DNA from: Eubacteriales bacterium
Lineage (GTDB): Bacteria > Bacillota > Clostridia > Oscillospirales > Oscillospiraceae
Length of the DNA: 45,651 nt
Direction of reading: 5' to 3'
Assembly (NCBI GenBank): GCA_030531505.1
Contig: JAUNNH010000016.1
Location: 1 to 45,651, forward strand
The position numbers and the translations under genes were made by a program. Below the pieces are notes generated by a model. The model saw nothing but the letters and a program-made list of their open reading frames with translations, was not told the origin of the DNA and did no database searches. Of the stretch, positions 17,242 to 24,857 are shown piece after piece. Positions within the stretch are counted from its first letter, which is position 1; every line of letters starts with the position of its first letter.

Positions 17242-17408
17242 GCGTAAGGCTTTCGTTGTGCGGCCGCGGGCTTCGCGGCCGCCTTGCGGCGCTTGCGGGC
17301 TTTGGTCAGGATCTCCTTGATCCGCGCCGCGTTCTCGTCGATATCCTCAATATAGTCGTCATGGATCTGGACCACGGCGTTTTCGTTTTTGATCGTGGAA
17401 ACGATAAT
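17229..17408 (-). CDS. Small basic protein upstream of the recombinase, ATT start proposed
   Basis: About 59 residues. No ATG, GTG or TTG lies at a suitable place, but an ATT at 17408 sits 9 bases behind AGGAG; the use of ATT is inferred. The protein begins IIVSTIKNENAVVQIHDDYIED and ends in a strongly basic tail (KARKRRKAAAKPAAAQRK). Similar small ORFs are common directly upstream of serine recombinases in clostridial integrative elements. Its size, charge and place would suit a recombination directionality factor or a regulator, but no such function is shown by the sequence. Confidence 0.5.
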   Translation of the reverse strand: MIVSTIKNENAVVQIHDDYIEDIDENAARIKEILTKARKRRKAAAKPAAAQRKPYAPQL

Positions 17409-17467
17409 AGGCTCCCGCTCCTTTCGTATGTTGTTTCGTTTAGTATTCTCGTTTCGCGCATGAAAAA

Positions 17468-17488
17468 TGTGTCTCAGCGTGAGACACA
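17468..17488. repeat. Element-specific palindrome a
   Basis: TGTGTCTCA-GCG-TGAGACACA, followed on the minus strand by TTTTTC. One of seven related palindromes in the spoIVB element. Confidence 0.8.
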
Positions 17489-18134
17489 ATAAACGACAAA
17501 ATCCGCACTCTTTTGTAGTGCGGATCGATAGGTTCACGTTTTTTTCAAAGGCGAGGGCCAGACGGCGGCGGGGCGGGCCGCTCCGTAGGATCGTTTTGTG
17601 CCTCCCTCCATGCTCATGGCGGGACGTTTGACTCTGTGACGTGCCATCAACGTAGGTATCATTATCTCTGCTTGCGGATCGTGGCCAGCAGCCGTGCCAT
17701 CGGCTGCACACAGCGTAGTGTTGTTCGCTCAGCCAGATCTCTTCACCTCCCGGTTGATCGGCATCCTGGCGCACCCGCTGTCCGGCTCCCCGCAAGCAGA
17801 ACGTATCTGCCTGCCCTATTAAGTTTTCGAGGAAGGTGTCCTTTGGGACTGCCCTCTATACTACTAAAACAAAAAAGCGGTCCAAAAAAACGAAAATTCG
17901 CAAAAGAAGTCAAGCCGCGACAAAAAGAAATCGTTTGCGGCAGATTTCTTTTCGCGCTTATAGCCGGACATTGGATTCCGTTCGGCGCCACTGTATCTGC
18001 CAGCTCTATTTGGTTTAACACCATTTTACCGCAAGCATCGGGAAAAGTGCCTTCTTTTCGTTCGAGAAAGTACGGAACGCATACTATCTTGTCTGATTCT
18101 TTTATCCGTTTCTCGACGAAAGCTGTTTGCTATA

Positions 18135-18192
18135 AGCAAGTATGGCATTTGAGAGTACAAATGCCGCTTTTAGGGGCGCACCCTAACACCCG
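18135..18192 (+). repeat. Two-hairpin oriT-like sequence, copy 1
   Basis: Begins AGCAAGTATGGCATTTG; GGCATTTG pairs with CAAATGCC (first hairpin), then TTAGGG pairs with CCCTAA (second hairpin), then ACCCG. The same order and much of the same sequence recurs in inverted orientation at 26738-26797. The layout resembles transfer origins of mobilisable elements, and a mobC gene is present, but no nick site can be named. Confidence 0.55.
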
Positions 18193-18200
18193 ATACTAAA

Positions 18201-18223
18201 ATCCGTTTCACGGTGAAACGGAT
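18201..18223. repeat. Element-specific palindrome b
   Basis: ATCCGTTTCA-CGG-TGAAACGGAT, overlapping the stop codon of the Spo0A-like gene and followed on the minus strand by TTTTAG, so it can also act as a terminator. Confidence 0.85.
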
Positions 18224-18594
18224 TAATCCACGCCGTAGCGGAGATAGGCGACCAGTATATCAATAAACTCGCTGTTGGTGGGCGGCTTTTCCAGCTCGAT
18301 CCCGGCCACGCGGGTGAGGTTGGAATGATTGCGGCGATTCCATACCGAGGCGATCAGCGTGCGGATCGCGTGCTCCACGGAGGACGGGCTGACCTTGAAA
18401 TACCGGGCCGTTTCCGGATAAGCGCATTTGGTGATCCAGTAATGCTCGTCCGGCTTCTGCAGGATGTTGTACACGATGTAAACGACATAATTAAACCCGA
18501 CCAGCCTCCCGGAGGCGCCGATGCTGCGAAGCAGACGCACGATCTCCTCCGGCGTCGCCCCAGTCATTTTGTTTTCAGAATGAAAGCTGTACAT
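18223..18594 (-). CDS. Stand-alone Spo0A C-terminal DNA-binding domain protein
   Basis: 123 residues from ATG 18594, which has a GGAGGAC site. The sequence aligns along its length with the sporulation regulator Spo0A effector domain: an N-terminal helix ending in LRSIGASGRLVGFNYVVYIV, YPETARYFKVSPSSVEHAIRTLI (the helix-turn-helix), WNR, and the closing KPPTNSEFIDILVAYLR that matches the Spo0A C-terminus. There is no receiver domain, so binding would not be controlled by phosphorylation of this protein. It could bind 0A-like boxes on the element or compete with host Spo0A; both are inference. Related orphan domains are known on other clostridial integrative elements. Confidence 0.9.
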   Translation of the reverse strand: MYSFHSENKMTGATPEEIVRLLRSIGASGRLVGFNYVVYIVYNILQKPDEHYWITKCAYPETARYFKVSPSSVEHAIRTLIASVWNRRNHSNLTRVAGIELEKPPTNSEFIDILVAYLRYGVD

Positions 18595-18813
18595 ATCTGT
18601 CCTCCGCTTTCCGAATGTGTAAATCAAATGAGCAATACTATCTTTTCGCTTTTGAACACAGACTGCGGTCACTCCCAACATAAAACCGAAACTATAGCAA
18701 TGGTGCTGAATCTCACTGATCAGGCCAAATCAGCAGGTTTTCAGCCTCTTTCCTTCAACAGCCCGTGTGGGGGAAGGGAAAACACCTGCGTCAAACTGAC
18801 CATAACGATAGAA

Positions 18814-18849
18814 AGAGCCTGCTTCTCCACTCACGGAGTAGCAGGCTCT
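18814..18849 (-). terminator. Hairpin downstream of the Cys-rich KTR gene
   Basis: AGAGCCTGC pairs with GCAGGCTCT, extended by a second imperfect stem inside; the minus strand continues TTTCTATCGTT. It lies 6 bp past the stop codon of the KTR gene and ends the leftward unit that starts at the 112-aa gene or the lipoprotein. Confidence 0.7.
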
Positions 18850-18854
18850 GCGCA

Positions 18855-19043
18855 TTAAGCGTCTGGCTCGTCGCTAACTACGATCTTAAATTTTATCACG
18901 CCGAGTTTGGTTTCTTCCTTGCATTTGGTACAGTATAGGGGGAAATTCAGAAGTACAGTGTCCTCATAGATTTTGATCTTCGTCCTGGCCCCACACTTGG
19001 GGCATGGAAGCCAGATCGACTCTTTTTCTTGTATTTCTTTCAT
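18855..19043 (-). CDS. Cysteine-rich KTR family protein
   Basis: 62 residues with two zinc-binding pairs, CPKCG at the front and CTKCK further on, framing ARTKIKIYEDTVLLNFPLY. This matches the cysteine-rich KTR domain family, which is mainly found on integrative elements of Firmicutes and has no assigned function. It starts 7 bp after the lipoprotein gene stop codon and is very probably co-transcribed with it. Confidence 0.88.
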   Translation of the reverse strand: MKEIQEKESIWLPCPKCGARTKIKIYEDTVLLNFPLYCTKCKEETKLGVIKFKIVVSDEPDA

Positions 19044-19049
19044 ATCTCT

Positions 19050-21224
19050 TTACCCTTGCTCGGCCACATACAATCTTGCGCTGCTCTGGATGCGGTCGGC
19101 AGCCTCATCGAGACTGATTTGCCCGCCGAAATACGCCCGCGCGTTGTTTTTGATCATGTCGAGCAGCGTTTTGTCGCAGCGCACCATCTTGTCCGTCGCG
19201 TACACAAGCTCCCAGAGCCTTTGCGCGTCATCCGCGTTGAACTGATCAAAACCCTGGACATCTTGATCTGAAATACTCGCCTGCAAGGCAGTCTCAAAGC
19301 TGCTTTGCAGAACCGGGATTCCGTACATCAGATCCATTTCCGCTGCGTTTGTCAGCAGCAGACGAATTAGCTGCCATGCGCCGTCCGGGTGTTGAGAGGA
19401 TGCCATGATACCGAGCCTTGTGGACGCGCCAAGCGTCGTGCGGAACTCGTCCGGGCCGGTTCCAAGTTGTATGAAATAACAGCCGCTGCCGCTTGTGCCG
19501 GGGAAGCCGCAGTAAATGTAATCATCCTGCAGTGCCATGCGGATCGCTGGTCCGGCATTCCCAGCGAGATCCCAGCTCATATAGAGTAGCTGTGGATCTT
19601 CGGTATATTCCGCGCTGTAGGGCGCATTCTTCACGAGCTGCAACCACGCCTTGAACTCCGGGCTGTCGAAAGAACAGATGCCGTTTTCCCAATCCACAAA
19701 CTCCGCCGTGGCCATCTTGGACAGCATATCCAGAAAGACTTCCCGATCCTGCTGTGAGGGGAAAAGCTGCCAATTATCCGGCATTTCACGCATCTGTTGC
19801 GCCGCTCCTTCCACCGTCCAGGCATCGCGCCCCGGGAAGCGATCCGGGTGTGCGGCAAAGCCGATGAGGGTGACCCGCGCCGTCAACTCATAGAGCGCGC
19901 CATTTTGCAGCATGGCGTTCAGCAGGGGCTGAATGAAATCTTCCCGGCTCAAGTCGGGGTCTGCGTCAAGATACGGAAGCATATCCAACAGCAGGCCGCT
20001 GTCCAAGCTACGCTCCGGCAGGCCGGAGGTCTCCAGAATGTCGATGCCGTTGCCGGTGGCAAGCTCAATAAGGCGCTTGTCCTGTTGTCTGTCAGCATCG
20101 AAATCAAGCTTCTGAATCTCCACCTTGTAGTCAGGATTCGTATTGTTGAAACGGATCACAGCGTCCAGCAGATCCCGGGAAAGGCCGGTCTCCCGATCTG
20201 TCAAAAAGCCTCCCCGAGTCCCGCCGAAACTGCCCAGAACGAGCGTTTGCCGTTCCTTGATCATTCCGGGTACGATCTTGATCACGGATTTGCCATCTAT
20301 TACAGGATAGAAAAAGTCTCCGGCGCTGTTTTCAAAAAGGGCGTAGCCACCCTTGCTGGCATAGCTCAGCGCCACATCGTACCAGCGGAAAAGCTGTCCC
20401 TTCACCGCACCGCTCACCGGGTCAATCTCGCAGACCGTTCCATCCACGCTGTTCAGCCAGCGGTCATTCTCGCTGAAGAAGCTGCCTGCGAACTCCAGTT
20501 CCCGCACGGGGCTAAAGCTCAGGGTTTCGGGGGCAAAGCTGCAGGAGCCGGAAACATAGTTTTGCCCTTCCATGTGCCCCGTATGATACAGGCGCTCCGT
20601 TCCGGAGCGTAAGCTGCTTTGAAAGTTGGTGCCCAGCAGATCTATCTTTTGCATCAGATTCATGTCTCGGTCCACAATGTAGCCCTGCTCACCGGCGCAG
20701 AGGATCGCGCGGTTTTCGTCCAAAGCAAGGATTCCTGAAAAATGCAGGCCGGATGCCTCTGATGATTCGCCGCCCGAAAACGGGATCTCCTGCACGCTGC
20801 CGATGCTGCTCTGTGTCCTGTCGCAGAAGTACATCCAGTAATGGAATTCCATCGTCTGCTCGTTTATGCTCCGAAGGAGCGCCCAGACCGTATTACCAAA
20901 GACGGACAGGTCGCTCGTTGATACGGAACTTGGGATCGCGTTGTTGTCATAGCTCAGCAGCGTCCAGGTGTCGTTTACGGTGTCATAGCAGCCGATCAAG
21001 GCTTCTCCAGTGCAGCCGGAGAGGAACAGCGTGTCGCCCTGGGCGTCCCATTCGCTCCAAACCATGCCGAGCTTTTTGGGGATGGGGATTTCGGACGGAA
21101 TGTAGCCGGGAACGGGGTTTCCCTCATCAATAATCTCAGCGGGTTCCTCCGTTTTCTTGCCGCAGGCAGCAAGAGAGAGTATCATAGAAATAGCAAGGAA
21201 AGCACATAGAAACTTTTTTGTCAT
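19050..21224 (-). CDS. Large lipoprotein with propeller-like N-half and solute-binding C-half
   Basis: 724 residues from ATG 21224 (AAAGGAGG site). A lipobox (LSLAACGKK) places it on the outer membrane face. Residues about 40-340 contain repeated short beta segments with 'W/F-x-D' style turns (for example DTLFLSGCTGEALIGCYDTVNDTW), suggestive of a beta-propeller. From about residue 370 the sequence resembles family 1 extracellular solute-binding proteins (VIRFNNTNPDYKVEIQKLDF, DILETSGLPE, LGIMASSQHPDGAWQLIRLLL). No permease or ATPase for an ABC transporter is nearby, so it may be a sensor or decoy rather than an importer component. It lies next to an ECF sigma/anti-sigma pair. Confidence 0.75.
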   Translation of the reverse strand: MTKKFLCAFLAISMILSLAACGKKTEEPAEIIDEGNPVPGYIPSEIPIPKKLGMVWSEWDAQGDTLFLSGCTGEALIGCYDTVNDTWTLLSYDNNAIPSSVSTSDLSVFGNTVWALLRSINEQTMEFHYWMYFCDRTQSSIGSVQEIPFSGGESSEASGLHFSGILALDENRAILCAGEQGYIVDRDMNLMQKIDLLGTNFQSSLRSGTERLYHTGHMEGQNYVSGSCSFAPETLSFSPVRELEFAGSFFSENDRWLNSVDGTVCEIDPVSGAVKGQLFRWYDVALSYASKGGYALFENSAGDFFYPVIDGKSVIKIVPGMIKERQTLVLGSFGGTRGGFLTDRETGLSRDLLDAVIRFNNTNPDYKVEIQKLDFDADRQQDKRLIELATGNGIDILETSGLPERSLDSGLLLDMLPYLDADPDLSREDFIQPLLNAMLQNGALYELTARVTLIGFAAHPDRFPGRDAWTVEGAAQQMREMPDNWQLFPSQQDREVFLDMLSKMATAEFVDWENGICSFDSPEFKAWLQLVKNAPYSAEYTEDPQLLYMSWDLAGNAGPAIRMALQDDYIYCGFPGTSGSGCYFIQLGTGPDEFRTTLGASTRLGIMASSQHPDGAWQLIRLLLTNAAEMDLMYGIPVLQSSFETALQASISDQDVQGFDQFNADDAQRLWELVYATDKMVRCDKTLLDMIKNNARAYFGGQISLDEAADRIQSSARLYVAEQG

Positions 21225-21251
21225 ATGCTGACCTCCTTTCACAGATATAGA

Positions 21252-21278
21252 AACTTGTCTCACCCTGAGACAAGTTTT
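21252..21278. repeat. Element-specific palindrome c
   Basis: AAACTTGTCTCA-CCC-TGAGACAAGTTT, a 12-bp perfect stem between the 112-aa gene (whose stop codon it overlaps) and the lipoprotein gene. Confidence 0.85.
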
Positions 21279-21615
21279 ATGCTTTATTGTTTGGCCTTTC
21301 CGTTGCTTTTTCCTCCTCTCTGATCTTCTTAAACGTCATCTCTTTGATTCGCTCTATGCTTGCTTCGTCTGCAAAAGGGGCAGGTTCCTCCATCATGGGT
21401 GCTATTCTATCCCATATTGCCTCTTTGCGTTCGTCGCTGATCTTGATTAAATCAAACGCTTCAGCAGCCTCGGCAATGAATCTATCATCGATGTCATTCA
21501 TGGCTAACATCAGATCCATTACACGATCTCTTCTCATTCCGTGTTCTTTTATCTCACCTACTTTAGACACCTTAAATGCAATCTTCTGGAATAACCTTCT
21601 GAAAAAACTTCTCAT
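21277..21615 (-). CDS. Hypothetical protein, 112 aa
   Basis: No family recognised. The start ATG at 21615 has a strong AGGAGGAG site. The protein begins with a basic amphipathic segment (RSFFRRLFQKIAFKVSKV) and is otherwise helical and charged, with an acidic middle and a Lys/Glu-rich end (KKIREEEKATERPNNKA). It is divergent from the ECF sigma gene and leads a leftward unit with the lipoprotein and KTR genes, so it may belong to the same envelope-response module. Confidence 0.6.
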   Translation of the reverse strand: MRSFFRRLFQKIAFKVSKVGEIKEHGMRRDRVMDLMLAMNDIDDRFIAEAAEAFDLIKISDERKEAIWDRIAPMMEEPAPFADEASIERIKEMTFKKIREEEKATERPNNKA

Positions 21616-21760
21616 TGCTATCTCCTCCTAAATAACAAGGTATTCTTGCACTGTGATATGCAGAGTTGCAAATAGTCTTTGTTTCATGTATGCTTCCTCA
21701 CAGTATCAGTTTTGAGATCTCATATATAAGAACACAGAAAGCGAAAAAAAGTCCCATGGG

Positions 21761-21788
21761 TGCAACATTTTTCTTTCTCGCCGTGTTT
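21761..21788 (+). promoter_or_regulatory. Possible ECF-type autoregulatory promoter
   Basis: TGCAACATTT (21761-21770) is followed after about a dozen bases by CCGTGTTT (21781-21788), resembling the AAC-containing -35 and CGT-containing -10 boxes of ECF sigma promoters. It lies about 50 bp upstream of the sigma gene. No sigma-A-like alternative is equally good. Confidence 0.5.
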
Positions 21789-21835
21789 TTGTATATGGTG
21801 GGTTATCAAAACATACAGAAAAAGAGGAAGTAACC

Positions 21836-22393
21836 ATGAGAGAAGCGGTTTTACTATCGCGTTTGCAAAAGGGCGATAGCCGTGCATTGAACACGATCAT
21901 GGCACAATATGGGCCTTATGTGCAGACCATTGCGACGAATATCACGATTCCGCCGCTCCAGCCGGAGGATGTGGAAGAAGTTGCCTCCGATGTATTCCTT
22001 GCATTATGGAACAATGCAGGCACGGTGGAAGAGGGCAAGCTGAAGGCTTGGCTTGCCGCTGTTACACGCAACACAGCTAAGAACAAGCTCCGTTCCCATC
22101 ATTTGGCGCTCCCGCTGGAGGATGACTATTTCATTCTCGATGTTCCCGATGTGGAGGATGAACTGTTGGCGCAGGAGCTGAAAAAGCTCACCCGCGAGGC
22201 AGTATCTTCCCTACCCGAGCCGGAGCACAGCATTTTTGTGCGCTACTATTTCCTGTATCAAAAAATCTCCGAAATTGCAGAGGCTATGGACATAAACGCA
22301 TCGACTGTGCGGACAAAGCTTCTGCGCGGGCGGGAGAAACTGAAAGCGTATTTGTTGGAAAGGGGGTACGGCTGTGAAGATAGTTCTTGCTGA
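21836..22393 (+). CDS. ECF-type sigma-70 family RNA polymerase sigma factor
   Basis: 185 residues. Region 2 is recognisable in LEPEDVEEVASDVFLALW-like sequence (PEDVEEVASDVFLALWNN) with the downstream WLAAVTRNTAKNKLR segment; region 4 is LPEPEHSIFVRYYFLYQKISEIAEAMDINASTVRTKLLRGREKLK, a standard sigma-70 helix-turn-helix. There is no region 3, as expected for ECF factors. Its 3' end overlaps the anti-sigma-like gene by 20 bp, indicating coupled translation of the pair. Target genes may include its own promoter and the divergent lipoprotein unit. Confidence 0.93.
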   Translation: MREAVLLSRLQKGDSRALNTIMAQYGPYVQTIATNITIPPLQPEDVEEVASDVFLALWNNAGTVEEGKLKAWLAAVTRNTAKNKLRSHHLALPLEDDYFILDVPDVEDELLAQELKKLTREAVSSLPEPEHSIFVRYYFLYQKISEIAEAMDINASTVRTKLLRGREKLKAYLLERGYGCEDSSC

Positions 22394-23171
22394 TTTGGCG
22401 AGTGAATGCTTTGACGAAAGCATTGAGTTTGGCGAGTACAATGAAATGACGGCAAAAATCCAGCGACGGGTGTTGGCACAGATCAAGGACGATCAGCGAA
22501 GGAAACACTTTGCCATGAGACAAGCGCTGAGTATTGCGATCATCGCCGCGGTACTGGTGTCGCTTCTGACCGTAACTGCCTACGCGTTGGGGCTGTTTAA
22601 GCTTAACAAGAACCTCATTACGGATGATTACATTCCGCGCGGCCGCTGGATAGAACGGGACAGCGCGGGGCAGATCATCAACATACAGGATATGGACTAT
22701 CCCGATGCAAACCTCTTCTTTACTTTCGACGGTGATGTCAAGCCCCACCACATTGAGTTCAAGCCTGGATGGCTGCCAATGGAAGGCTTCGGTTGGGGAG
22801 AAGGCGGTTGGTACTCCTATTACGGTAACGAGGGCGATTCTGTGATAGTGGCGATTCCCTATCAGATCGAAGTTTTCTACGCGCTTCCCGGTTATCAGCT
22901 CGTGATGATGTACAAAAGTGAGATCGTGGAAGAGACAATCTGGGGCGAGCTTGAAGTCACGAAACTCATCAATCACGACCCTTACTGGGGCGATGTGAAC
23001 TATGTGCTGTTATTCAGCCCTGAGCACGGCTACATGATCAGTGTAGCCGGCTGTCTCGACATGGAGACATTGGAAAAGATCGCACAGGATTTGGAAATCC
23101 GCATTTTAGACGAAGAAGTGGACTATAATTCTGACTACAACATCGGTATCCTCAATCTTGGCCGAGGATAG
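22374..23171 (+). CDS. Membrane anti-sigma-like protein (DUF4367-like)
   Basis: 265 residues from GTG 22374, which follows AAGGGGG and overlaps the sigma factor gene. The first ~47 residues are cytoplasmic and would hold the sigma factor; a single membrane helix (about 50-72, SIAIIAAVLVSLLTVTAYAL) precedes a large external domain with aromatic-rich strands and a C-terminal ISVAGCLDMETLEKIAQDLE segment like DUF4367 proteins. The gene order and topology support an anti-sigma role; the signal sensed outside the cell is unknown. Confidence 0.8.
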   Translation: MKIVLADLASECFDESIEFGEYNEMTAKIQRRVLAQIKDDQRRKHFAMRQALSIAIIAAVLVSLLTVTAYALGLFKLNKNLITDDYIPRGRWIERDSAGQIINIQDMDYPDANLFFTFDGDVKPHHIEFKPGWLPMEGFGWGEGGWYSYYGNEGDSVIVAIPYQIEVFYALPGYQLVMMYKSEIVEETIWGELEVTKLINHDPYWGDVNYVLLFSPEHGYMISVAGCLDMETLEKIAQDLEIRILDEEVDYNSDYNIGILNLGRG

Positions 23172-23175
23172 AACA

Positions 23176-23210
23176 CAAGCGGGAGCGACGAATCGCTCCC
23201 GCTTGCACTT
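23176..23210 (+). terminator. Intrinsic terminator of the sigma/anti-sigma operon
   Basis: A 13-bp perfect stem (23176-23188 with 23193-23205) with a CGAA loop, followed by CACTTTT on the plus strand. Confidence 0.88.
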
Positions 23211-23224
23211 TTCGCAACAAACTT

Positions 23225-23239
23225 GTCTCGCGGTGAGAC
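23225..23239. repeat. Element-specific palindrome d
   Basis: GTCTCGCGGTGAGAC, one base off the family pattern, 5 bp beyond the mobC stop codon. Confidence 0.75.
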
Positions 23240-23243
23240 GCAT

Positions 23244-23552
23244 TTACAGCGTCTCTTTCACCAGGTTCCATGCCTTATTTGCCAGCAAAACCGCCTGCCG
23301 GATTTCTGTCTCCTGGATGCTCTTTTTGGCGTTAGCCCAATGGGCGATCTGATTGACGTTGTTGCCGATGGACGACAGCACCCGCAGCAGGCCCGCGTAT
23401 TCGCCGGGCGGCCTTTGCCTAAGCTGCACACCGGCGAGGGCGTGACGGATCAGTACGCTGGCAGGCAAGCCCGTGATCTTGCATTGCTCCCGCAGATGGG
23501 CGTATTCCTCATCGTTCAGCCATAGGCCGACAAAGTGATTGCGTTCTCTCAT
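23244..23552 (-). CDS. MobC-family mobilisation accessory protein
   Basis: 102 residues from ATG 23552 with a GGAGGTG site. The N-terminus FVGLWLNDEEYAHLREQCKITGLPASVLIRHAL is a ribbon-helix-helix-like segment, and the C-terminal half (LLRVLSSIGNNVNQIAHWANA...) is the conserved MobC signature. MobC proteins bind near oriT and help the relaxase open the strands. No relaxase gene is present in the element, so mobilisation would need one supplied in trans, or this is a leftover from a larger conjugative element. Confidence 0.9.
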   Translation of the reverse strand: MRERNHFVGLWLNDEEYAHLREQCKITGLPASVLIRHALAGVQLRQRPPGEYAGLLRVLSSIGNNVNQIAHWANAKKSIQETEIRQAVLLANKAWNLVKETL

Positions 23553-23570
23553 AACACCTCCATGAAAAAA

Positions 23571-23601
23571 GGAAACTTGTCTCACGGTGAGACAAGTTTC
23601 C
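23571..23601 (-). terminator. Element-specific palindrome e, also an intrinsic terminator
   Basis: GGAAACTTGTCTCA-CGG-TGAGACAAGTTTCC, a perfect 14-bp stem. The minus strand continues with six T residues and then directly into the mobC ribosome binding site. It is the longest and most regular of the seven related palindromes. Confidence 0.88.
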
Positions 23602-23627
23602 GGTTGATCGTTATTCGGTTGTAAATT

Positions 23628-23644
23628 CGTTTCACGGTGAAACG
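23628..23644. repeat. Element-specific palindrome f
   Basis: CGTTTCA-CGG-TGAAACG, located between the mobC and the 114-aa genes, 20 bp past the stop codon of the latter. Confidence 0.82.
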
Positions 23645-23664
23645 GAAAAGCTTTGATATCCTTT

Positions 23665-24009
23665 TTACTCCGTTGGGCTGATGCTTGATTCGATAAGCGC
23701 CAATTCTTCAGATGTAAGCTGATCCCGGCGCTTCAGGCCTTTCTCTAAAAGGATATGAATTCCCTTTGCCCAAAGAAAAACTTCTGCATTTATGTACGAC
23801 TCTTGTTGAGTGATGGGCTTGATTGGATGGATCGCGTTCCATGTAATGGTTTCGGCGAGATACTTAAGCATCAGCTTGTTTATATGCTCTTGCATCTTGT
23901 CATACTGCTGGGTGTAATAGTATTCACGCAGCTTTTTGACCTCGTCAATCAAATCCGAGATCTCCTTGTTATCTTTGTATGGCTCAAGGGAATTCAAATA
24001 ATCGTTCAC
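23665..24009 (-). CDS. Hypothetical protein, 114 aa
   Basis: No family recognised. GTG 24009 has a GAAGGAGAA site. The sequence is mostly helical: an acidic/Lys-rich first third (DNKEISDLIDEVKKLREYYY), a central YLAETITWNAIHPIKP segment and a C-terminal KGLKRRDQLTSEELALIESS helix. No membrane segment. It lies between mobC and the toxin-antitoxin pair in a leftward run. Confidence 0.6.
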   Translation of the reverse strand: MNDYLNSLEPYKDNKEISDLIDEVKKLREYYYTQQYDKMQEHINKLMLKYLAETITWNAIHPIKPITQQESYINAEVFLWAKGIHILLEKGLKRRDQLTSEELALIESSISPTE

Positions 24010-24088
24010 GCCTGTTCTCCTTCGACTTTTCTTGATAACCGCCAGTTAGCCTCAGCGGCCGACGGGAAGTTTCATCTTCGGTGCTGTT

Positions 24089-24397
24089 CTATTCTTCATC
24101 GATTCTGCTTCTGTCTCTCTTGCCGTAGAGAAAGCGGCGAATCTCCACACGGTCTTGAAAGACGGCGTAATAGAGCACATAGTTCTTGACCGGCACCTTG
24201 CGGATCTCATCTTTCATCGGGCGGTCTGTCCGGTAGAGCTCGTGGGCGTAGGGGAACTCCGCGATGCGCTGTACCGTCTCGTCAAACTCGGCCAGCAGGT
24301 CGCGGGCGGCTTTGGGCGCGTCCAGTGTGTAGGCAATATAGCCCAGTGCGTCCATCAAGTCGCTCTCCGCCAGCGGCAAATAAACGATCTTATGCAC
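24089..24397 (-). CDS. RelE/ParE-family toxin
   Basis: 102 residues from GTG 24397, chosen for the GGAGGAG site 6 bases away. The fold pattern is typical of RelE/ParE: HKIVYLPLAESDLMDALGYIAYTL, a helix with AARDLLAEFDETVQRIAEFP, and the strands IRKVPVKNYVLYYAVFQDRVEIRRFLYGKRD. Such toxins either cleave mRNA on ribosomes or block gyrase; the sequence alone does not say which. It overlaps the antitoxin gene by 8 bp in the usual antitoxin-first order. Confidence 0.92.
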   Translation of the reverse strand: MHKIVYLPLAESDLMDALGYIAYTLDAPKAARDLLAEFDETVQRIAEFPYAHELYRTDRPMKDEIRKVPVKNYVLYYAVFQDRVEIRRFLYGKRDRSRIDEE

Positions 24398-24677
24398 GCT
24401 TTTGCTCCTCCGCACCGCTCAGAAACGCACGCGCTTTTGCCATAACCTCCGCATGGCTCAAACGCTCCGTCGTGCTGGCGGCCTGCAGCTCTGCCTCGCG
24501 CAGCTTGTCATAGACCATGCTGTCATAGCGATTCTGCTCATAGCTCTCCATGCTCATGACAACGATGGAACCGACGCCGTTCTTGGTCAGGAAGATCGGC
24601 TCACCGCTGAGCTGGGCGTCTTTCGTGATCTCAGCGAAATGATTTCTCAGATCGGAAACAGGGCGAATATTCGGCAT
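24390..24677 (-). CDS. Phd/YefM-family antitoxin
   Basis: 95 residues from ATG 24677 with a GGAGGTGGCGAG leader. The start MPNIRPVSDLRNHFAEITKDAQ and the FLTKNGVGSIVVMSMESYEQ strands are the Phd/YefM DNA-binding fold; the acidic, helical C-terminus (LREAELQAASTTERLSHAEV) would wrap the toxin. It probably represses its own promoter, which carries an inverted TTAGCA/TGCTAA pair. Confidence 0.92.
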   Translation of the reverse strand: MPNIRPVSDLRNHFAEITKDAQLSGEPIFLTKNGVGSIVVMSMESYEQNRYDSMVYDKLREAELQAASTTERLSHAEVMAKARAFLSGAEEQKRA

Positions 24678-24693
24678 CTCGCCACCTCCTTGC

Positions 24694-24730
24694 TTAGCAT
24701 TATTATATGCATAATTGTGCTAATTGTCAA
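24694..24730 (-). promoter_or_regulatory. Consensus promoter and operator of the toxin-antitoxin operon
   Basis: TTGACA (24725-24730) and TATAAT (24702-24707) on the minus strand with a 17-bp spacer, a perfect match to the sigma-A consensus. TTAGCA and TGCTAA half-sites flank the -10 region, which fits autorepression by the antitoxin complex. Confidence 0.88.
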
Positions 24731-24857
24731 CCGGCTTAACTCATAATAAAGGCGATCGTCGTACAGGCAATGTAACGAAACAATGTAGAATTATGTTGAT
24801 AATTGAAGATACGTTATTTATAATAGCAACATATTAAAACAACACAGGAGATAAGAT

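Larger units (their letters stand above)
17409..18222. other. Gene-poor stretch of the element
   Basis: No convincing gene. The open frames here on both strands have no family resemblance and lack good ribosome binding sites. The stretch holds a palindrome at 17468-17488, an AT-rich segment at about 17860-17960, the two-hairpin oriT-like sequence at 18135-18192, and a second palindrome at 18201-18223. Confidence 0.6.

Noticed and set aside
17636-18199. A 187-codon plus-strand frame in the gene-poor part of the element, and a 93-codon frame opposite
   Set aside because: Unusual composition, no family likeness, no good ribosome binding site, and overlap with structured repeats.
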